Source of the DNA: Clostridiales bacterium
GTDB lineage: Bacteria > Bacillota > Clostridia > Lachnospirales > Lachnospiraceae
Assembly: GCA_012839295.1 (NCBI GenBank)
Contig: DUNO01000030.1
Span: forward strand, 1 to 64,000
Direction: 5' to 3'
Length of the DNA: 64,000 nucleotides
Shown in pieces: positions 36,016 through 45,918 of this stretch; the first letter of the stretch is position 1; each line of letters starts with the position of its first letter. The position numbers and the translations under genes are program-made. The notes below the pieces were generated by a model. It saw nothing but the letters and a program-made list of their open reading frames with translations, made no database searches and had not been told where the DNA came from.

Positions 36016-37680
36016 CTAGAAATTGTCCGGGTCAATAATATGGGGAATTGCTTTAATCTCTTCCCATCGCCTGCCATCCACACGGTAGCCTGTACCTGGC
36101 CCCATATAATCATTGGGGCAGTTCACACCTGACATTACCTTAAACTCTTCATCCAAAATTGCAGAGGTCTGCATGTAATCACCGACAACCCTTTGCTTAA
36201 GCATGCTGAGAATACTCTCCGCCAGCTCCTCGAAACCGGACTCCGCCAATGCCTTAACGATGTCAACGCCGGTAATTCCACGCTTCATCATATCCTCCAC
36301 TGCGGCCAGATCCGTCGCCACATCACGGGATATGGTATCCTTGCTGCCATGTGCATAGGTAACAGCTTCCACCTGCTCGTCCGTAACCTCGGACAGACCC
36401 AGATAACGGAATACCGCTTGAACTGCTTTCCCAGCCGTATACCGTACCCTGATGACATCTTCCTCTTTTACAGGCTTTAATCCGCCGTCCACCTGCATAT
36501 CTCTTTGTAATACATTATAATCATCAAAATCCTCCGCATCAAAGTTAGATCCGGCGAATAAATTATCGTAATTTGGCTCTCCCGCATATCCGGAGAAAAT
36601 AAAGTCCGTTCCAGGTAAGAACTGCAGCATTGTTCTTGCAGTACGCCTCATATCGGAATTTGTAAAGCTCTGGTCATTGGAGGAAGCACATTCTAACCCC
36701 AGAAGCGCCGCCACCAAATTCTCGCCAAGCACCTCACGGATTCCGGCAGGAACACTTGCCGCCACACCGATACAGCTCACGGAACCATTCTGGATGCCCT
36801 GTGAACCCGCACCCTTCGTTACATAGAGACATCTTGTCTCAAGGTAGAGCATGGATTTCTTCTCTGCTGAACCCATTAATACCTCAGAACCCGAGCCGGA
36901 GGTAAATCTGGTCTTTAAGCCGCGGGACGAATAGGCAGCATTTAAAAACGCCTTTGAATAGGGGGTATCATCCCCATCAATAAATACCTTTTCCGTACCA
37001 TAGACCGACATAGTCTCCGCATAGGTAGTAAAGCCTCGGATTCCCAGCTCCAGCTCCGTCGCCTCTTCCACGGCACACTGGGTCAAAACGCCCTTTCTTC
37101 CCGCCTGGGAACCGATCAACAGGGCGATCGCATTAAAGGGTGCATACCGTGCAATGCCAACCGTGGTCTCTTCCTCCCGGAAGCCTCTTAAGGCTCCTTC
37201 CGCGGCATCGGCAGCAATCTGGACCGGATCATCCTTCAGGTTCGTAATATGTGCCTGATTTGCAGGAGTTCTTCTTGCCCTTATCTTTTGCATTCCCATC
37301 ATCATCTCAACCACATTAAGGTAGTTTATCACTTCCACCATTTTAGCCGGAGTAATACCGGAAACTATCTCAAGAATTTCTTTTCTGGAAACATTAATAT
37401 CTACAATCCTTCTTGCAATATCAAGTGAGGAGATTGCCATTGACTGCTCCGCGCGCTCTATACGGATTGCATAATCGGCAATAAACTCATCAATAAAATC
37501 AAACTCTTCTCTTTTCTTTCCGTCCAGTTCAACAATGACGCCATTGTGTATCCTGATAGAAGGCTTGGGGTCATAGGGACTGGACATCGCCACAAACCCC
37601 ATCTCGGGCCATTCGTTGATATAGCCGTCTTTGTTTACCGGGCGTCTGTCCAAAGCTTCAATTCTCTTCGATCGTTTCAT
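36016..37680 (-). CDS. pduC: Diol/glycerol dehydratase large subunit
   Basis: A 554-residue alpha subunit of adenosylcobalamin-dependent propanediol/glycerol dehydratase: RSKRIEALDRRPVNKDGYIN at the start, ECASSNDQSFTNSD (~335), GSGSEVLMG (~280), and the family C-terminus (GYRVDGRRWEEIK). It converts 1,2-propanediol to propionaldehyde or glycerol to 3-hydroxypropionaldehyde by radical chemistry. It is first of the leftward pduC-pduD-pduE-ddrA-ddrB-pduO run, with a 160-base leader behind a good promoter. Confidence 0.92.
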   Translation of the reverse strand: MKRSKRIEALDRRPVNKDGYINEWPEMGFVAMSSPYDPKPSIRIHNGVIVELDGKKREEFDFIDEFIADYAIRIERAEQSMAISSLDIARRIVDINVSRKEILEIVSGITPAKMVEVINYLNVVEMMMGMQKIRARRTPANQAHITNLKDDPVQIAADAAEGALRGFREEETTVGIARYAPFNAIALLIGSQAGRKGVLTQCAVEEATELELGIRGFTTYAETMSVYGTEKVFIDGDDTPYSKAFLNAAYSSRGLKTRFTSGSGSEVLMGSAEKKSMLYLETRCLYVTKGAGSQGIQNGSVSCIGVAASVPAGIREVLGENLVAALLGLECASSNDQSFTNSDMRRTARTMLQFLPGTDFIFSGYAGEPNYDNLFAGSNFDAEDFDDYNVLQRDMQVDGGLKPVKEEDVIRVRYTAGKAVQAVFRYLGLSEVTDEQVEAVTYAHGSKDTISRDVATDLAAVEDMMKRGITGVDIVKALAESGFEELAESILSMLKQRVVGDYMQTSAILDEEFKVMSGVNCPNDYMGPGTGYRVDGRRWEEIKAIPHIIDPDNF

Positions 37681-37845
37681 ATACTGAACCTCTCATCATT
37701 TTAACCACGTTTCCTATTCCTTAAATGCTCCGATATAGCTGTAAGCCAGCTGGTGCCGGCTCCTCCTTGTATCCCATATCCATCAAGCATCCATCAAAAT
37801 GTGGTTTTACTTGGTTTGTTATTGGTTTTGTTTGGTTTTGACATA

Positions 37846-37874
37846 ATAATATCACAAAAAGCAAGGAACGTCAA
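37846..37874 (-). promoter_or_regulatory. pduC promoter with -35 inside a terminator loop
   Basis: On the minus strand TTGACG (37874-37869) and TATTAT (37851-37846) are separated by 17 bp. The -35 box is the beginning of the loop of the terminator at 37856-37893. Downstream, 37801-37840 holds several AAACCAA-type short repeats about 10 bp apart, possibly regulator sites. Confidence 0.6.
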
Positions 37875-37893
37875 CCTGCATTCCTTGCTTTTT
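37856..37893. terminator. Bidirectional terminator between the chemoreceptor and pduC
   Basis: A perfect 13-bp stem, AAAAAGCAAGGAA with TTCCTTGCTTTTT, encloses a 12-base loop. The A/T ends give a T-run on either strand. It should stop transcripts from the chemoreceptor gene. Confidence 0.85.
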
Positions 37894-37986
37894 CCCTGTT
37901 TTTTGTTTGTTTTATGTTATTTTTAGTTGTTTTTAAAATATGGCCTCAGGCTTCCTGAATTTCATTTCCAGATAATAATTTTGGGA

Positions 37987-39705
37987 CTAATTTGTTTTAA
38001 AGATTGCTACTGCCCTACCCAGCTGCTCAGCAATATCCTTGGACTTAACTACCTGGGAAAGGATTTCTGCAGCGTGCATATTGACACTGGAATTTCTATT
38101 CGCTATATCCGAGGTTCCCTGTGCTCCTTCCTGTGCAGCAATAGCTACTGCATCAATTCCGGTAATTACCTCCGAAATGGAAGCCAGAAGCTCTTGTGCC
38201 GTGGCACTGAAATCTGTTACCATATTATCTACATAGCTTGCATCATCATTGTATTTCTCTGCAACCTCGATCAAGGTTTGATAATCCTGGTTTACATCGT
38301 TTGACATGAATTTCAGCAGCTCATTGGAATGCAGGGACAGATTATAGACCGCCTCCGATACTTTCCCGGTAATGCCCTGGATCTCGATTACCGTGTTTTT
38401 AGAAGCATCCGCCAGCTTACTGATTTCCTCTGCCACCACTGCAAAGCCCTTCCCGGCCTCCCCAGCCCTCGCGGCTTCAATGGAAGCGTTGAGTGCCAGC
38501 AGGTTGGTTTGGGTTGTAATTTGCATGATCGCCTGTGAAAGCACATTGATCTGTTCAACTACCCTGGAATTCTCGATTGCCTTTTCAAGGGCTCCTTTTG
38601 TTTCCTCAAATACCTTCATGGCATTGCTCTGGGCACTTTCCACCCGCACTTGTGTATCCTTGGCACGGCGTGTGATTTCGTTTGCCTTTTTTGCACCTTC
38701 TTCTGATTTCTGTGCAATGGAGTGGACAGCCCGTTCCATATCCTGGGAAGTCGCTGCCATTTCCTCGGAAGAAGCTGCCGTCTCTTCCATTCCTGCTGCC
38801 AATTCCTCCGTTGTTGCAGATACACTCTCAATCTCTTCTGTCAAAATATTCGCATCATCATTCACACGCTGTACAATTCCTTCCAGCTCCGCCGCTTCTG
38901 ATTTTACCCGCCCTACCAATTGGTTCATGGCATTCTGCATGCTATCAAGTGCGCGCAGCAGCATACCAACCTCATCCTTGCGCTGAAGCAGCTTTCCATC
39001 AACAGGGACTGATAAATCTCCTTTTGCCACTTGGTCAAGGGCAGAAACAGTCTTAAGCAGCCCTTTTGTGATATTATCCGAGATGACCTTGCTGATGAAA
39101 AAGGCTAGGATCAGCATGACAGCGACCGTGATAACCAGCATCCTGGAATTAGAATTAAACTCATCCTCGCCTTCCTTCTCCATGGCCGCACCCGCTTCCC
39201 GGTTATAAACCGTCAGGTTTCTCACTGCGGTATGATAATCCTCCAATGTCGTAATATTGTCATGATAAAACCGGTTCGCTTCGTCCATCCTTCCTGCCCC
39301 GGTTAATTCAATAACCTTATCAATAACTGCCCTCCAAGGGATTATCTTCTCTTCCATCTCAGTCATGAGAGCCACTTCCTGATCCGTTTTTAAAAGAGCC
39401 TTGAGGGTTGACATATCTTCATCAATGGTTAACTTGCGCGACTTAATGTCTTCTATCGTTGCCTTATATTCTTCCTCCGAAGTGCTCAGGATCAACCCAT
39501 AGAGATTCGTGCTGTTTACCTGGGTCTGGGTCTGCAGGTCTGCTGCAAAATCCATACATTGCATATTGAAGTTGTACATATCTGAGAATCTTTGATTGCT
39601 TTTCCGCAAATACAGATACCCCATAACTGCAACGAACACGGTAACGATCAGTAACAATAGGGTAATCAGCATGATTTTTTTCCTAACATTGAGACGGCTT
39701 AGCAT
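37987..39705 (-). CDS. Methyl-accepting chemotaxis protein
   Basis: A 572-residue chemoreceptor: TM1 (~9-33), a four-helix-bundle extracellular domain (~34-183), TM2 (~185-208), HAMP (~208-262) and a cytoplasmic signalling domain with the conserved hairpin ([20 protein letters not shown]). It senses a small molecule and signals to CheA/CheW. GGAGG eight bases before the ATG at 39705 fixes the start over an ATG at 39720. It lies upstream of pduC in the same direction but is separated by a terminator. Confidence 0.9.
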   Translation of the reverse strand: MLSRLNVRKKIMLITLLLLIVTVFVAVMGYLYLRKSNQRFSDMYNFNMQCMDFAADLQTQTQVNSTNLYGLILSTSEEEYKATIEDIKSRKLTIDEDMSTLKALLKTDQEVALMTEMEEKIIPWRAVIDKVIELTGAGRMDEANRFYHDNITTLEDYHTAVRNLTVYNREAGAAMEKEGEDEFNSNSRMLVITVAVMLILAFFISKVISDNITKGLLKTVSALDQVAKGDLSVPVDGKLLQRKDEVGMLLRALDSMQNAMNQLVGRVKSEAAELEGIVQRVNDDANILTEEIESVSATTEELAAGMEETAASSEEMAATSQDMERAVHSIAQKSEEGAKKANEITRRAKDTQVRVESAQSNAMKVFEETKGALEKAIENSRVVEQINVLSQAIMQITTQTNLLALNASIEAARAGEAGKGFAVVAEEISKLADASKNTVIEIQGITGKVSEAVYNLSLHSNELLKFMSNDVNQDYQTLIEVAEKYNDDASYVDNMVTDFSATAQELLASISEVITGIDAVAIAAQEGAQGTSDIANRNSSVNMHAAEILSQVVKSKDIAEQLGRAVAIFKTN

Positions 39706-40053
39706 AGCTTCTTCCTCCATTCTTTTGTAAGTAACTTAAGCTGTCCAGATCTTGGTTATCCATCCAGCATAATGAGATTCACAGGTCCTGTATACCTTCG
39801 GTCCATATTGGGACATAATTTGATACCTTCAAAATCATAGGCCAGCATTTCATTACTATTTACATTTGATTATACTTGGTACAAATGAACTATTCCACTC
39901 TTTTTTCGTTTTATTTTATAAAACAAGTTTTTTCAACAGCTAAATTCGACATTTGCGCCTTTTTCCATTGAACCTAAAGAATTTATTTTTTTCTTCCTTA
40001 CCGTTGAAATGCGGGATGCCGGGATGCCGTGCCGGGAAATTTCCGCAAGGAGG

Positions 40054-40082
40054 TTGACAAATCCATCCGATCCGCATATGCT
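40054..40082 (+). promoter_or_regulatory. Promoter of the mgtA transcript
   Basis: TTGACA (40054-40059) and TATGCT (40077-40082) with a 17-bp spacer, ending about 15 bp before the riboswitch begins. No other supported feature was found between the chemoreceptor start and this site. Confidence 0.65.
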
Positions 40083-40097
40083 ATATATAGTTAAACT

Positions 40098-40338
40098 TTT
40101 TCCGTTTCGGTAGGTGAGGCTACCACAGGGATACGGGTTGCTGCCGCAAAGTAGTGGAGACACTATGAGCAGGTCAACAGTCCATGTCGAATCCAAGGCA
40201 TGGAATAACGCAACTTCACCGCCCTGTGAAGCTAAAACTTGGACGATGGCGAGGAACGCTTTGAAAGCATTAAACGCTGTAGGTATGAGGATATATCCTC
40301 TGTCATCGTCATGATACGTTGGCAGAGGATTTTTATTT
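40098..40338 (+). ncRNA. M-box (ykoK) Mg2+ riboswitch with terminator
   Basis: The segment has M-box hallmarks: GGTAGGTGAGGCTACC near its start, GGGATACGGGTTGCTGCCGC, AGGTCAACAG in the middle and an AAGCATTAAACGCTGTAGG-like closing region. It ends in an expression platform: ATCCTCTG (40295-40302) pairs with CAGAGGAT (40323-40330), followed by a T-rich run. In this class Mg2+ binding favours termination, so the downstream Mg2+ ATPase is made when Mg2+ is low. Confidence 0.88.
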
Positions 40339-40358
40339 TGCCTGGAGGTAGGAATATT

Positions 40359-40463
40359 ATGGATAACAGCAATAGCTGTAAACAACATCTAAATGATGGT
40401 TTTATGGGGAGCAGGCCTGTTTTTACAGGTGCTTGGCCGCCGCGCGTCCGCGTGCGCCGCTAA
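40359..40463 (+). CDS. Small leader ORF 1 of mgtA (34 aa, ends PPRVRVRR)
   Basis: A 34-codon ORF with GGAGG ten bases before its ATG, starting right behind the M-box terminator. The peptide begins MDNSNSCKQH and ends AWPPRVRVRR. Its last ~9 sense codons are nearly pure G+C in an otherwise mixed region. Pro-Pro followed by Arg codons is prone to slow translation. A second intrinsic terminator lies 52 bases past its stop, so a role as a regulatory leader peptide is likely. I know of no named family. Confidence 0.55.
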   Translation: MDNSNSCKQHLNDGFMGSRPVFTGAWPPRVRVRR

Positions 40464-40514
40464 ACTAAAATGGTATGCCTGCCAATTTCCGGGCCAGCCG
40501 GATAAGTCACCCAG

Positions 40515-40547
40515 CCATCGTTTGAAATTTCTGGACGGTGGTTTTTT
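40515..40547 (+). terminator. Second intrinsic terminator in the mgtA leader
   Basis: CCATCGT (40515-40521) pairs with ACGGTGG (40535-40541, one wobble) and is followed by six T. It sits between two small ORFs and upstream of mgtA, so mgtA expression must read through it, which makes it a candidate attenuator. Confidence 0.65.
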
Positions 40548-40631
40548 CATGCCTTTTTAAGGCCTCAGGATACACGCAACATCCTATAAGGGTTTTATAT
40601 AAATATTACAAGAATAAGCGAGGTGAATGGA

Positions 40632-40724
40632 ATGGAAACCGGAAGTAAACACAGCCCCGACCCTGACGGGCGACCGAAATATGGCATGGGGAATGGAAAC
40701 GGGCTTTCCATCCCATCACCATAA
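40632..40724 (+). CDS. Small leader ORF 2 of mgtA (30 aa, Pro/Asp-rich)
   Basis: A 30-codon ORF with GAGGTG six bases before its ATG, ending 78 bp before mgtA. The peptide contains SPDPDGRP and ends in SIPSP. Alternating Pro and acidic residues recall the EPDPTP start of enterobacterial MgtL, where such codons destabilise ribosomes in low Mg2+. Its start region (GGAATGGAAAC, 40629-40639) is repeated at 40690-40700, and both can pair with TTTCCAT at 40705-40711. Translation is inference. An overlapping frame from ATG 40627 is less likely because its ribosome site would be only one base away. Confidence 0.5.
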   Translation: METGSKHSPDPDGRPKYGMGNGNGLSIPSP

Positions 40725-40802
40725 AATAAAACGAACGCCCATCAGCTTATGGGTTGTGCTTCCAACGATCTTTTCAAAATTAAGAAATGGAGGTACAGAC
40801 CA

Positions 40803-43535
40803 ATGCAGAGGACAAAAAACAATCCTAAAAACAATCCTATAGAAACAAAAAGAACACTTGTGGAAAGGGTACGCCGCGAGGAGCTAAAGGGCAGGCTGAA
40901 ATTCGCCTCCGCCTCCGAAGCTGATTTTTTACTCAGCAAGCTGGGGACGACCCGGGAGGGCTTGAGCGAGATCCTTGTGGACGCTTCCCGGGAGAAGTAC
41001 GGCAACAACCAGGTTACCCAGGGTAAGAAGGAATCCTTGCTCCAGCGCATCTGCAAGGCATTCATCAATCCCTTTACCGCCATCCTGCTCGGGTTGGCAG
41101 CGGTGTCGGCCTTCACCGACATTATCCTGGCAGAGCCGGGAGAAGCCTCCCCCATCACCGTTATCATCATTATGACAATGGTAATAGTCTCCGGCATCCT
41201 GCGGTTCGTCCAGGAAATAAGGAGCGGGAACGCAGCGGAGAGCCTGCTGAAAATGATTAAGACCACCACCTGTGTCCAGCGGCAGGGAGCAGGAAAGGAG
41301 GAAATCCCCCTGGAGGATGTGGTCGTTGGCGACATCGTGCATCTTGCGGCAGGCGACATGCTTCCGGCGGATATGCGTATCCTCCGCGCCAAGGACCTGT
41401 TCATCAGCCAATCGGCGCTGACCGGCGAAAGCGAGCCGGTTGAGAAATTTCCTGACGCTGCAAGTGGCAGCTGCAATACAATGACCGAATGCCCCAACCT
41501 TGCCTTTATGGGGTCAAATGTCATCAGCGGCAGTGCCGCAGGCGTGGTAGTAGCGACAGGGGATGATACAATGTTTGGCAGCATGGCAGAAAACTTAGGC
41601 AGCAAGCCTGTCCAGACCAGCTTTGAAAAGGGCGTAAACTCAGTATCTTGGCTGCTTATCCGCTTCATGCTGGTGATGGTACCCGTAGTTCTGTTCATCA
41701 ACGGCTTTACAAAAGGGAGCTGGATGGAGGCCGTCCTATTCTCCCTTTCCATAGCTGTAGGGCTTACCCCCGAAATGCTGCCAATGATTGTCACTACCTG
41801 CCTTGCCAGGGGCGCAGTGGCAATGTCGAAGGAAAAGACAGTTATCAAGAACCTGAATTCCATCCAGAACATTGGCTCCATGGATATTTTATGCACGGAC
41901 AAAACCGGCACACTGACACAGGATAAGGTAGTGCTTGAGCATCACCTTAACATCCATGGTGAAGAGGATCTGCGGGTTCTGCGCCACGCCTTCCTCAACA
42001 GCTATTACCAGACAGGCCTTAAAAACCTTATGGACATCGCCATCATTGAGGGGGTACTAAAGGAGCAGGAGGCCAACCCTGAGCTGTGCAAAATCACAGA
42101 CAGGTTCACAAAAGTGGATGAAATCCCCTTCGACTTTGAACGCCGCCGCATGAGTGTGGTGGTAGCAAACGGAAAAACACAGATGATTACCAAGGGTGCA
42201 GTAGAGGAAATGCTGTCGGTGTGCAGCTTTGCCGAGTATGGCGGAAAGGTTCTGCCGCTGACCGACGACATCCGGGAGTATATCCTGGGAAAAGTGGATG
42301 AACTAAACGATGAGGGTATGCGCGTCATTGCCGTAGCACAGAAGACCAATCCCTCACCCGTGGGCGCATTTTCAGCAGCAGATGAATCAGAAATGGTGCT
42401 GATGGGCTACCTGGCCTTCCTCGATCCTCCGAAGGAATCAACGGCCGCGGCAGTAAAAGCCCTGAAGGAGCACGGCGTAGACGTAAAGATCCTGACCGGC
42501 GACAATGACAAGGTGACACGCTGCGTCTGCCGTCAGGTCGGGATCCCGGTTGACCAGATCTTGCTCGGCTCTGATTTAGACAGCATGACTGACGAGACCC
42601 TCAGCAAGGCTGCCGAACATGTAAGCGTCTTTGCCAAGCTCTCACCGCAGCAAAAGGCACGGGTTATTACTGCTTTACGGGGGAATGGCCACAGCGTCGG
42701 CTATATGGGTGACGGCATCAACGATGCTGCAGCAATGAAAGCCTCCGATGTAGGTATTTCAGTGGATACTGCCGTGGATATCGCAAAGGAGTCCGCCGAC
42801 GTTATCCTGCTGGAAAAGGATCTGATGGTTCTGGAAAAGGGCATTATCGAAGGCCGCAAGACCTATGCCAATATGATTAAATATATCAAAATGACTGCCG
42901 CCTCCAACTTCGGCAACATGTTTTCTGTGCTGGCAGCCAGCGCTTTCCTGCCCTTTTTGCCGATGCTGCCGATCCAGCTGATCCTGCTCAACCTGATATA
43001 CGACCTGAGCTGCACAGCAATCCCCTGGGACAGTGTGGACAAAGAATTCCTGGCCAAGCCGAGAAAATGGGAGGCTTCCTCCATAGGCCGGTTTATGGTG
43101 TGGCTGGGTCCCACAAGCTCAGTGTTTGACATTACCACATATCTGCTGATGTACTTTATCATCTGCCCTGCCATGTTTGGCGGACAGCTGTTCCACCAGC
43201 TTACAGACCCGGTGTTGCAGGCACACTATATCGCCGTTTTCCAGGCCGGATGGTTCGTGGAATCCATGTGGAGCCAAACCATTGTCATTCACATGATACG
43301 CACGCCGAAGCTCCCCTTTATCCAAAGCCGTGCTTCGCTTCCCGTAACACTGCTTACCCTTGCCGGGATAGCCGGCCTGACCATCATCCCCTTTACCGGC
43401 CTTGGTTCGGCAATCGGCCTGGCGGCTCTGCCGACCGTATATTTTGCATGGCTGGTGCTGACTGTACTTTTGTATATGGCGCTGGTGACTATTTTCAAAA
43501 ATATCTTTGTCAAAAGGTATGGGGAACTGCTTTAA
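40803..43535 (+). CDS. mgtA: Mg2+-importing P-type ATPase (MgtA)
   Basis: A 910-residue P3B-type ATPase: TGES actuator motif (~206), phosphorylation site [11 protein letters not shown] (~364), KILTGDN (~563) and [11 protein letters not shown] hinge (~637), with about ten TM helices. It imports Mg2+ across the cytoplasmic membrane. The frame is open to 40749, but GGAGG nine bases before the ATG at 40803 fixes the start. The M-box upstream independently supports a Mg2+ role. GC content is higher than in neighbouring genes, so recent acquisition is possible. A strong terminator follows. Confidence 0.93.
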   Translation: MQRTKNNPKNNPIETKRTLVERVRREELKGRLKFASASEADFLLSKLGTTREGLSEILVDASREKYGNNQVTQGKKESLLQRICKAFINPFTAILLGLAAVSAFTDIILAEPGEASPITVIIIMTMVIVSGILRFVQEIRSGNAAESLLKMIKTTTCVQRQGAGKEEIPLEDVVVGDIVHLAAGDMLPADMRILRAKDLFISQSALTGESEPVEKFPDAASGSCNTMTECPNLAFMGSNVISGSAAGVVVATGDDTMFGSMAENLGSKPVQTSFEKGVNSVSWLLIRFMLVMVPVVLFINGFTKGSWMEAVLFSLSIAVGLTPEMLPMIVTTCLARGAVAMSKEKTVIKNLNSIQNIGSMDILCTDKTGTLTQDKVVLEHHLNIHGEEDLRVLRHAFLNSYYQTGLKNLMDIAIIEGVLKEQEANPELCKITDRFTKVDEIPFDFERRRMSVVVANGKTQMITKGAVEEMLSVCSFAEYGGKVLPLTDDIREYILGKVDELNDEGMRVIAVAQKTNPSPVGAFSAADESEMVLMGYLAFLDPPKESTAAAVKALKEHGVDVKILTGDNDKVTRCVCRQVGIPVDQILLGSDLDSMTDETLSKAAEHVSVFAKLSPQQKARVITALRGNGHSVGYMGDGINDAAAMKASDVGISVDTAVDIAKESADVILLEKDLMVLEKGIIEGRKTYANMIKYIKMTAASNFGNMFSVLAASAFLPFLPMLPIQLILLNLIYDLSCTAIPWDSVDKEFLAKPRKWEASSIGRFMVWLGPTSSVFDITTYLLMYFIICPAMFGGQLFHQLTDPVLQAHYIAVFQAGWFVESMWSQTIVIHMIRTPKLPFIQSRASLPVTLLTLAGIAGLTIIPFTGLGSAIGLAALPTVYFAWLVLTVLLYMALVTIFKNIFVKRYGELL

Positions 43536-43564
43536 TTTTTTATTTCAGGAGCATAAGTTAAACA

Positions 43565-43608
43565 GGAAAAACGCTGCCTTCCATCTCACTGGAATGCAGC
43601 GTTTTTCC
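43565..43608. terminator. Bidirectional terminator between mgtA and the FGGY kinase
   Basis: GGAAAAACGCTGC pairs with GCAGCGTTTTTCC, with an inner TTCCA/TGGAA extension. It serves the convergent genes on both sides. Confidence 0.88.
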
Positions 43609-43617
43609 TATTCATAA

Positions 43618-45051
43618 TTAATATAAACCAGCTATTTTATCATGTAATTTCATATAGCCTTGATATAAAGAATCATATCCTGCTTTAATTTCCGGCTGAT
43701 AATAAAAAGTTTCCTTTATTCCAATCCTAGGTAATGTAACCATTTCAAAACCTGTAGCAACCATCACAAGAAGGCATGCACCAATTGTTGTGGCCTCCTC
43801 TACGGAAGAACGCTGAACCTTCACACCCATGATATCGGCTTTCAGCTGAAGCCATAAATCACTTTTCGAGCCTCCCCCGATTGCAATTACCCTGTCGAAT
43901 TCAATTCCTGCATTCCGCCCCAGTTCTGCACACCTTCTGATCGCATATCCATTCGACTCCATAACGGCCCGAAACAGATGCTGCGCTTTATGACGATACT
44001 CCAGTCCTACCATAGTGCCCCTCATCTGAGGAATCCAGAATGGTGTTCTTTCCCCGGCAAGGGTTGGCAGGAAAGTGACGCCGTCGCTTCCCGAAGGAAT
44101 TTCTTCTGCCATTTTACCCATTTCTATCATATCAGAGCTTTTATTCATAATGTTATTTAGCAGCCACTCCAATGTTCCTCCGTACATTCCCATGGGACCG
44201 CCAACCAACCATAATCCCGGAAAAACATGGGGATTGATAATCAATGCTTTTGTTTGATCAAAAACCAGTTTATCTTCTACCATAAAAAATACATCCGTGG
44301 TTCCCATTACACTTACAGCCAGGCCTGATTCAATTGCACCCGCTCCAAGAATACCTGTTGAACCGTCAACGCTGCCAGCGGCTACCGGAATATTTCCTGT
44401 GATCCCTAATCCAGCAGCAATATCCCCCTTTACTGTTCCAAGGATTTCATATGGACGTATCAGCCTGGCCAGTTTTGTACTATCCACTCCGGTATAACCA
44501 AGAATCTCCCTGCTCCAATCCTGATTCTTTATATTATATAGCATGGTATAACAGGCACTCGTATGGTCAATTGCAGCTATACCGGTTAGCTTCATATTAA
44601 TAAAGTCTTTTAATGATATAAACCAGCTCATTTTGTCATAAATCTCTCTATGTTCCTTTTTCAGATTTAAGATTTTAAATACAGACAGCTCAGAGCTGAT
44701 ACACCGGCCGCTGATTGGATAAATCAGATCATCCGAATATTTCAATTTAAACTCTTTACACTCTTCTTCACACTGGTGCATATAGGAATAGCATGGGGTT
44801 ACAGAATTACCGTGCTGATCCACGCCAATCCAGCCCAAAAGGGAAGATACCGCCATACCGTCAATTTTTACATCACTTGATTTTATGACGGCTTTCATCC
44901 TTTGATATATATGATCCCATTCCTCTTCCGCATCAAAACAAACACCGGCACTCCGTTTAACCACTTCTATATTTAATATTTCAAGTTTTTCATTAATAAT
45001 TGCAACACGTAATGAACTTGTCCCTATATCAATGATTAAAAAGTTTTTCAT
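43618..45051 (-). CDS. FGGY family carbohydrate kinase
   Basis: A 477-residue sugar kinase of the FGGY fold: IIDIGTSSLRVAI at the N-terminus, GWIGVDQHGN (~75), GSVDGSTGILGAGAIE (~235), GGPMGMYGGTLEW (~285) and GGGSKSDLWLQLKADIMG (~395). It phosphorylates a sugar or polyol (gluconate- or xylulose-kinase-like); the substrate cannot be told. GGAGG five bases before the ATG at 45051 is preferred over the ATG at 45063. It follows its GntR regulator by 57 bp. Confidence 0.85.
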   Translation of the reverse strand: MKNFLIIDIGTSSLRVAIINEKLEILNIEVVKRSAGVCFDAEEEWDHIYQRMKAVIKSSDVKIDGMAVSSLLGWIGVDQHGNSVTPCYSYMHQCEEECKEFKLKYSDDLIYPISGRCISSELSVFKILNLKKEHREIYDKMSWFISLKDFINMKLTGIAAIDHTSACYTMLYNIKNQDWSREILGYTGVDSTKLARLIRPYEILGTVKGDIAAGLGITGNIPVAAGSVDGSTGILGAGAIESGLAVSVMGTTDVFFMVEDKLVFDQTKALIINPHVFPGLWLVGGPMGMYGGTLEWLLNNIMNKSSDMIEMGKMAEEIPSGSDGVTFLPTLAGERTPFWIPQMRGTMVGLEYRHKAQHLFRAVMESNGYAIRRCAELGRNAGIEFDRVIAIGGGSKSDLWLQLKADIMGVKVQRSSVEEATTIGACLLVMVATGFEMVTLPRIGIKETFYYQPEIKAGYDSLYQGYMKLHDKIAGLY

Positions 45052-45108
45052 CCGTCCCTCCATTACAGTGCTTGGAAAGAAACGAAGGTTAAGCTCCCTG
45101 TTTCATAA

Positions 45109-45834
45109 CTACCTATTTAATGTCATTGACAGCTCATACCTGTCGGAAACATAATAGCTATCGGAGTATTCTATACATTCGTTAGTATCCAAATATGTTG
45201 TTCGATTGACCTTCAGCATACAGGTCAGATCATTTAATTCAAGCAAGGCCGCAATTCTGTAGTTAGCCATGCATGCATGGATCGTCTGTTTGGCATAAGA
45301 AATTTTAAGCCCATAATCTTTTTCTATCGTTTCATAAAGTGATACCTTTGCCAGCTTTTTCACATCTAAATCAGGACACAATGCTACTGGCAGATATATT
45401 TTCTGATAACACAGCGGATTACTGTTCGCATAGCGCAATCTTTCAATCATATACAGGTCATCGTCTACGGACAGACTTAATTTTTGCGCCAAAAGATTAT
45501 CTGCTTTTACGATCTCTGAATTCAGTATATAAGAAAAACACATGATTCCGGCTTGAGTAAGCTCCTCATGAAGTCCCCCTAAATGATTTAAGCTTCTGGG
45601 CACCGGCGTACTTTTTACCCTGGCTGTCATTCCAAAGCCTCTCTCCAGTACATTCTCCTGGATCAACTCATTAATTGCCCTGCGTATTGTTACGCGGCTG
45701 GACTTGTATTCTTCGCACAAACTGCTTTCCGTAGGAAGAACATCACCAGATTTATATTGACCGCTCAATATTTTCTCTTTAATATCTTCCTTAATAACAA
45801 AATAAAGGGGTCTCGATTTTTTAATATTATTCAT
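45109..45834 (-). CDS. GntR family regulator with UTRA domain
   Basis: A 241-residue regulator with an N-terminal GntR helix-turn-helix (KEKILSGQYKSGDVLPTES, then SRVTIRRAINELI) and a C-terminal UTRA effector domain (~90-235). It probably responds to a phosphorylated or free sugar handled by the adjacent FGGY kinase. GGAGGAG precedes the ATG. The dyad CGGAATTGTTCCG about 85 bp upstream is a candidate site. Confidence 0.85.
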   Translation of the reverse strand: MNNIKKSRPLYFVIKEDIKEKILSGQYKSGDVLPTESSLCEEYKSSRVTIRRAINELIQENVLERGFGMTARVKSTPVPRSLNHLGGLHEELTQAGIMCFSYILNSEIVKADNLLAQKLSLSVDDDLYMIERLRYANSNPLCYQKIYLPVALCPDLDVKKLAKVSLYETIEKDYGLKISYAKQTIHACMANYRIAALLELNDLTCMLKVNRTTYLDTNECIEYSDSYYVSDRYELSMTLNR

Positions 45835-45918
45835 ACTGTATCTCCTCCTTTACTAATAGCAAAATACCGCAAAGCTGTTTTTTGATTCCTTCCTTTGTTT
45901 TTCCTCAGTTTAATTGTC

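Noticed and set aside
37681-37845. Cobalamin riboswitch in the pduC leader
   Set aside because: Looked for because the enzyme uses B12; no B12-box-like core or the needed stems were seen.
39933-40388. Long minus-strand open frame (151 codons) under the mgtA leader
   Set aside because: It lies antisense to the M-box riboswitch, has no ribosome site and shows no recognisable domain; the RNA explains the sequence.
40627-40842. 71-codon frame overlapping the second mgtA leader ORF and the mgtA start
   Set aside because: Its ribosome site would be one base from the ATG; the ATG at 40632 has normal spacing. Overlap with mgtA is out of frame.
40749-42349. Antisense frames under mgtA up to 389 codons
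   Set aside because: Long open antisense frames are expected in this GC-richer gene; mgtA motifs account for the coding signal.
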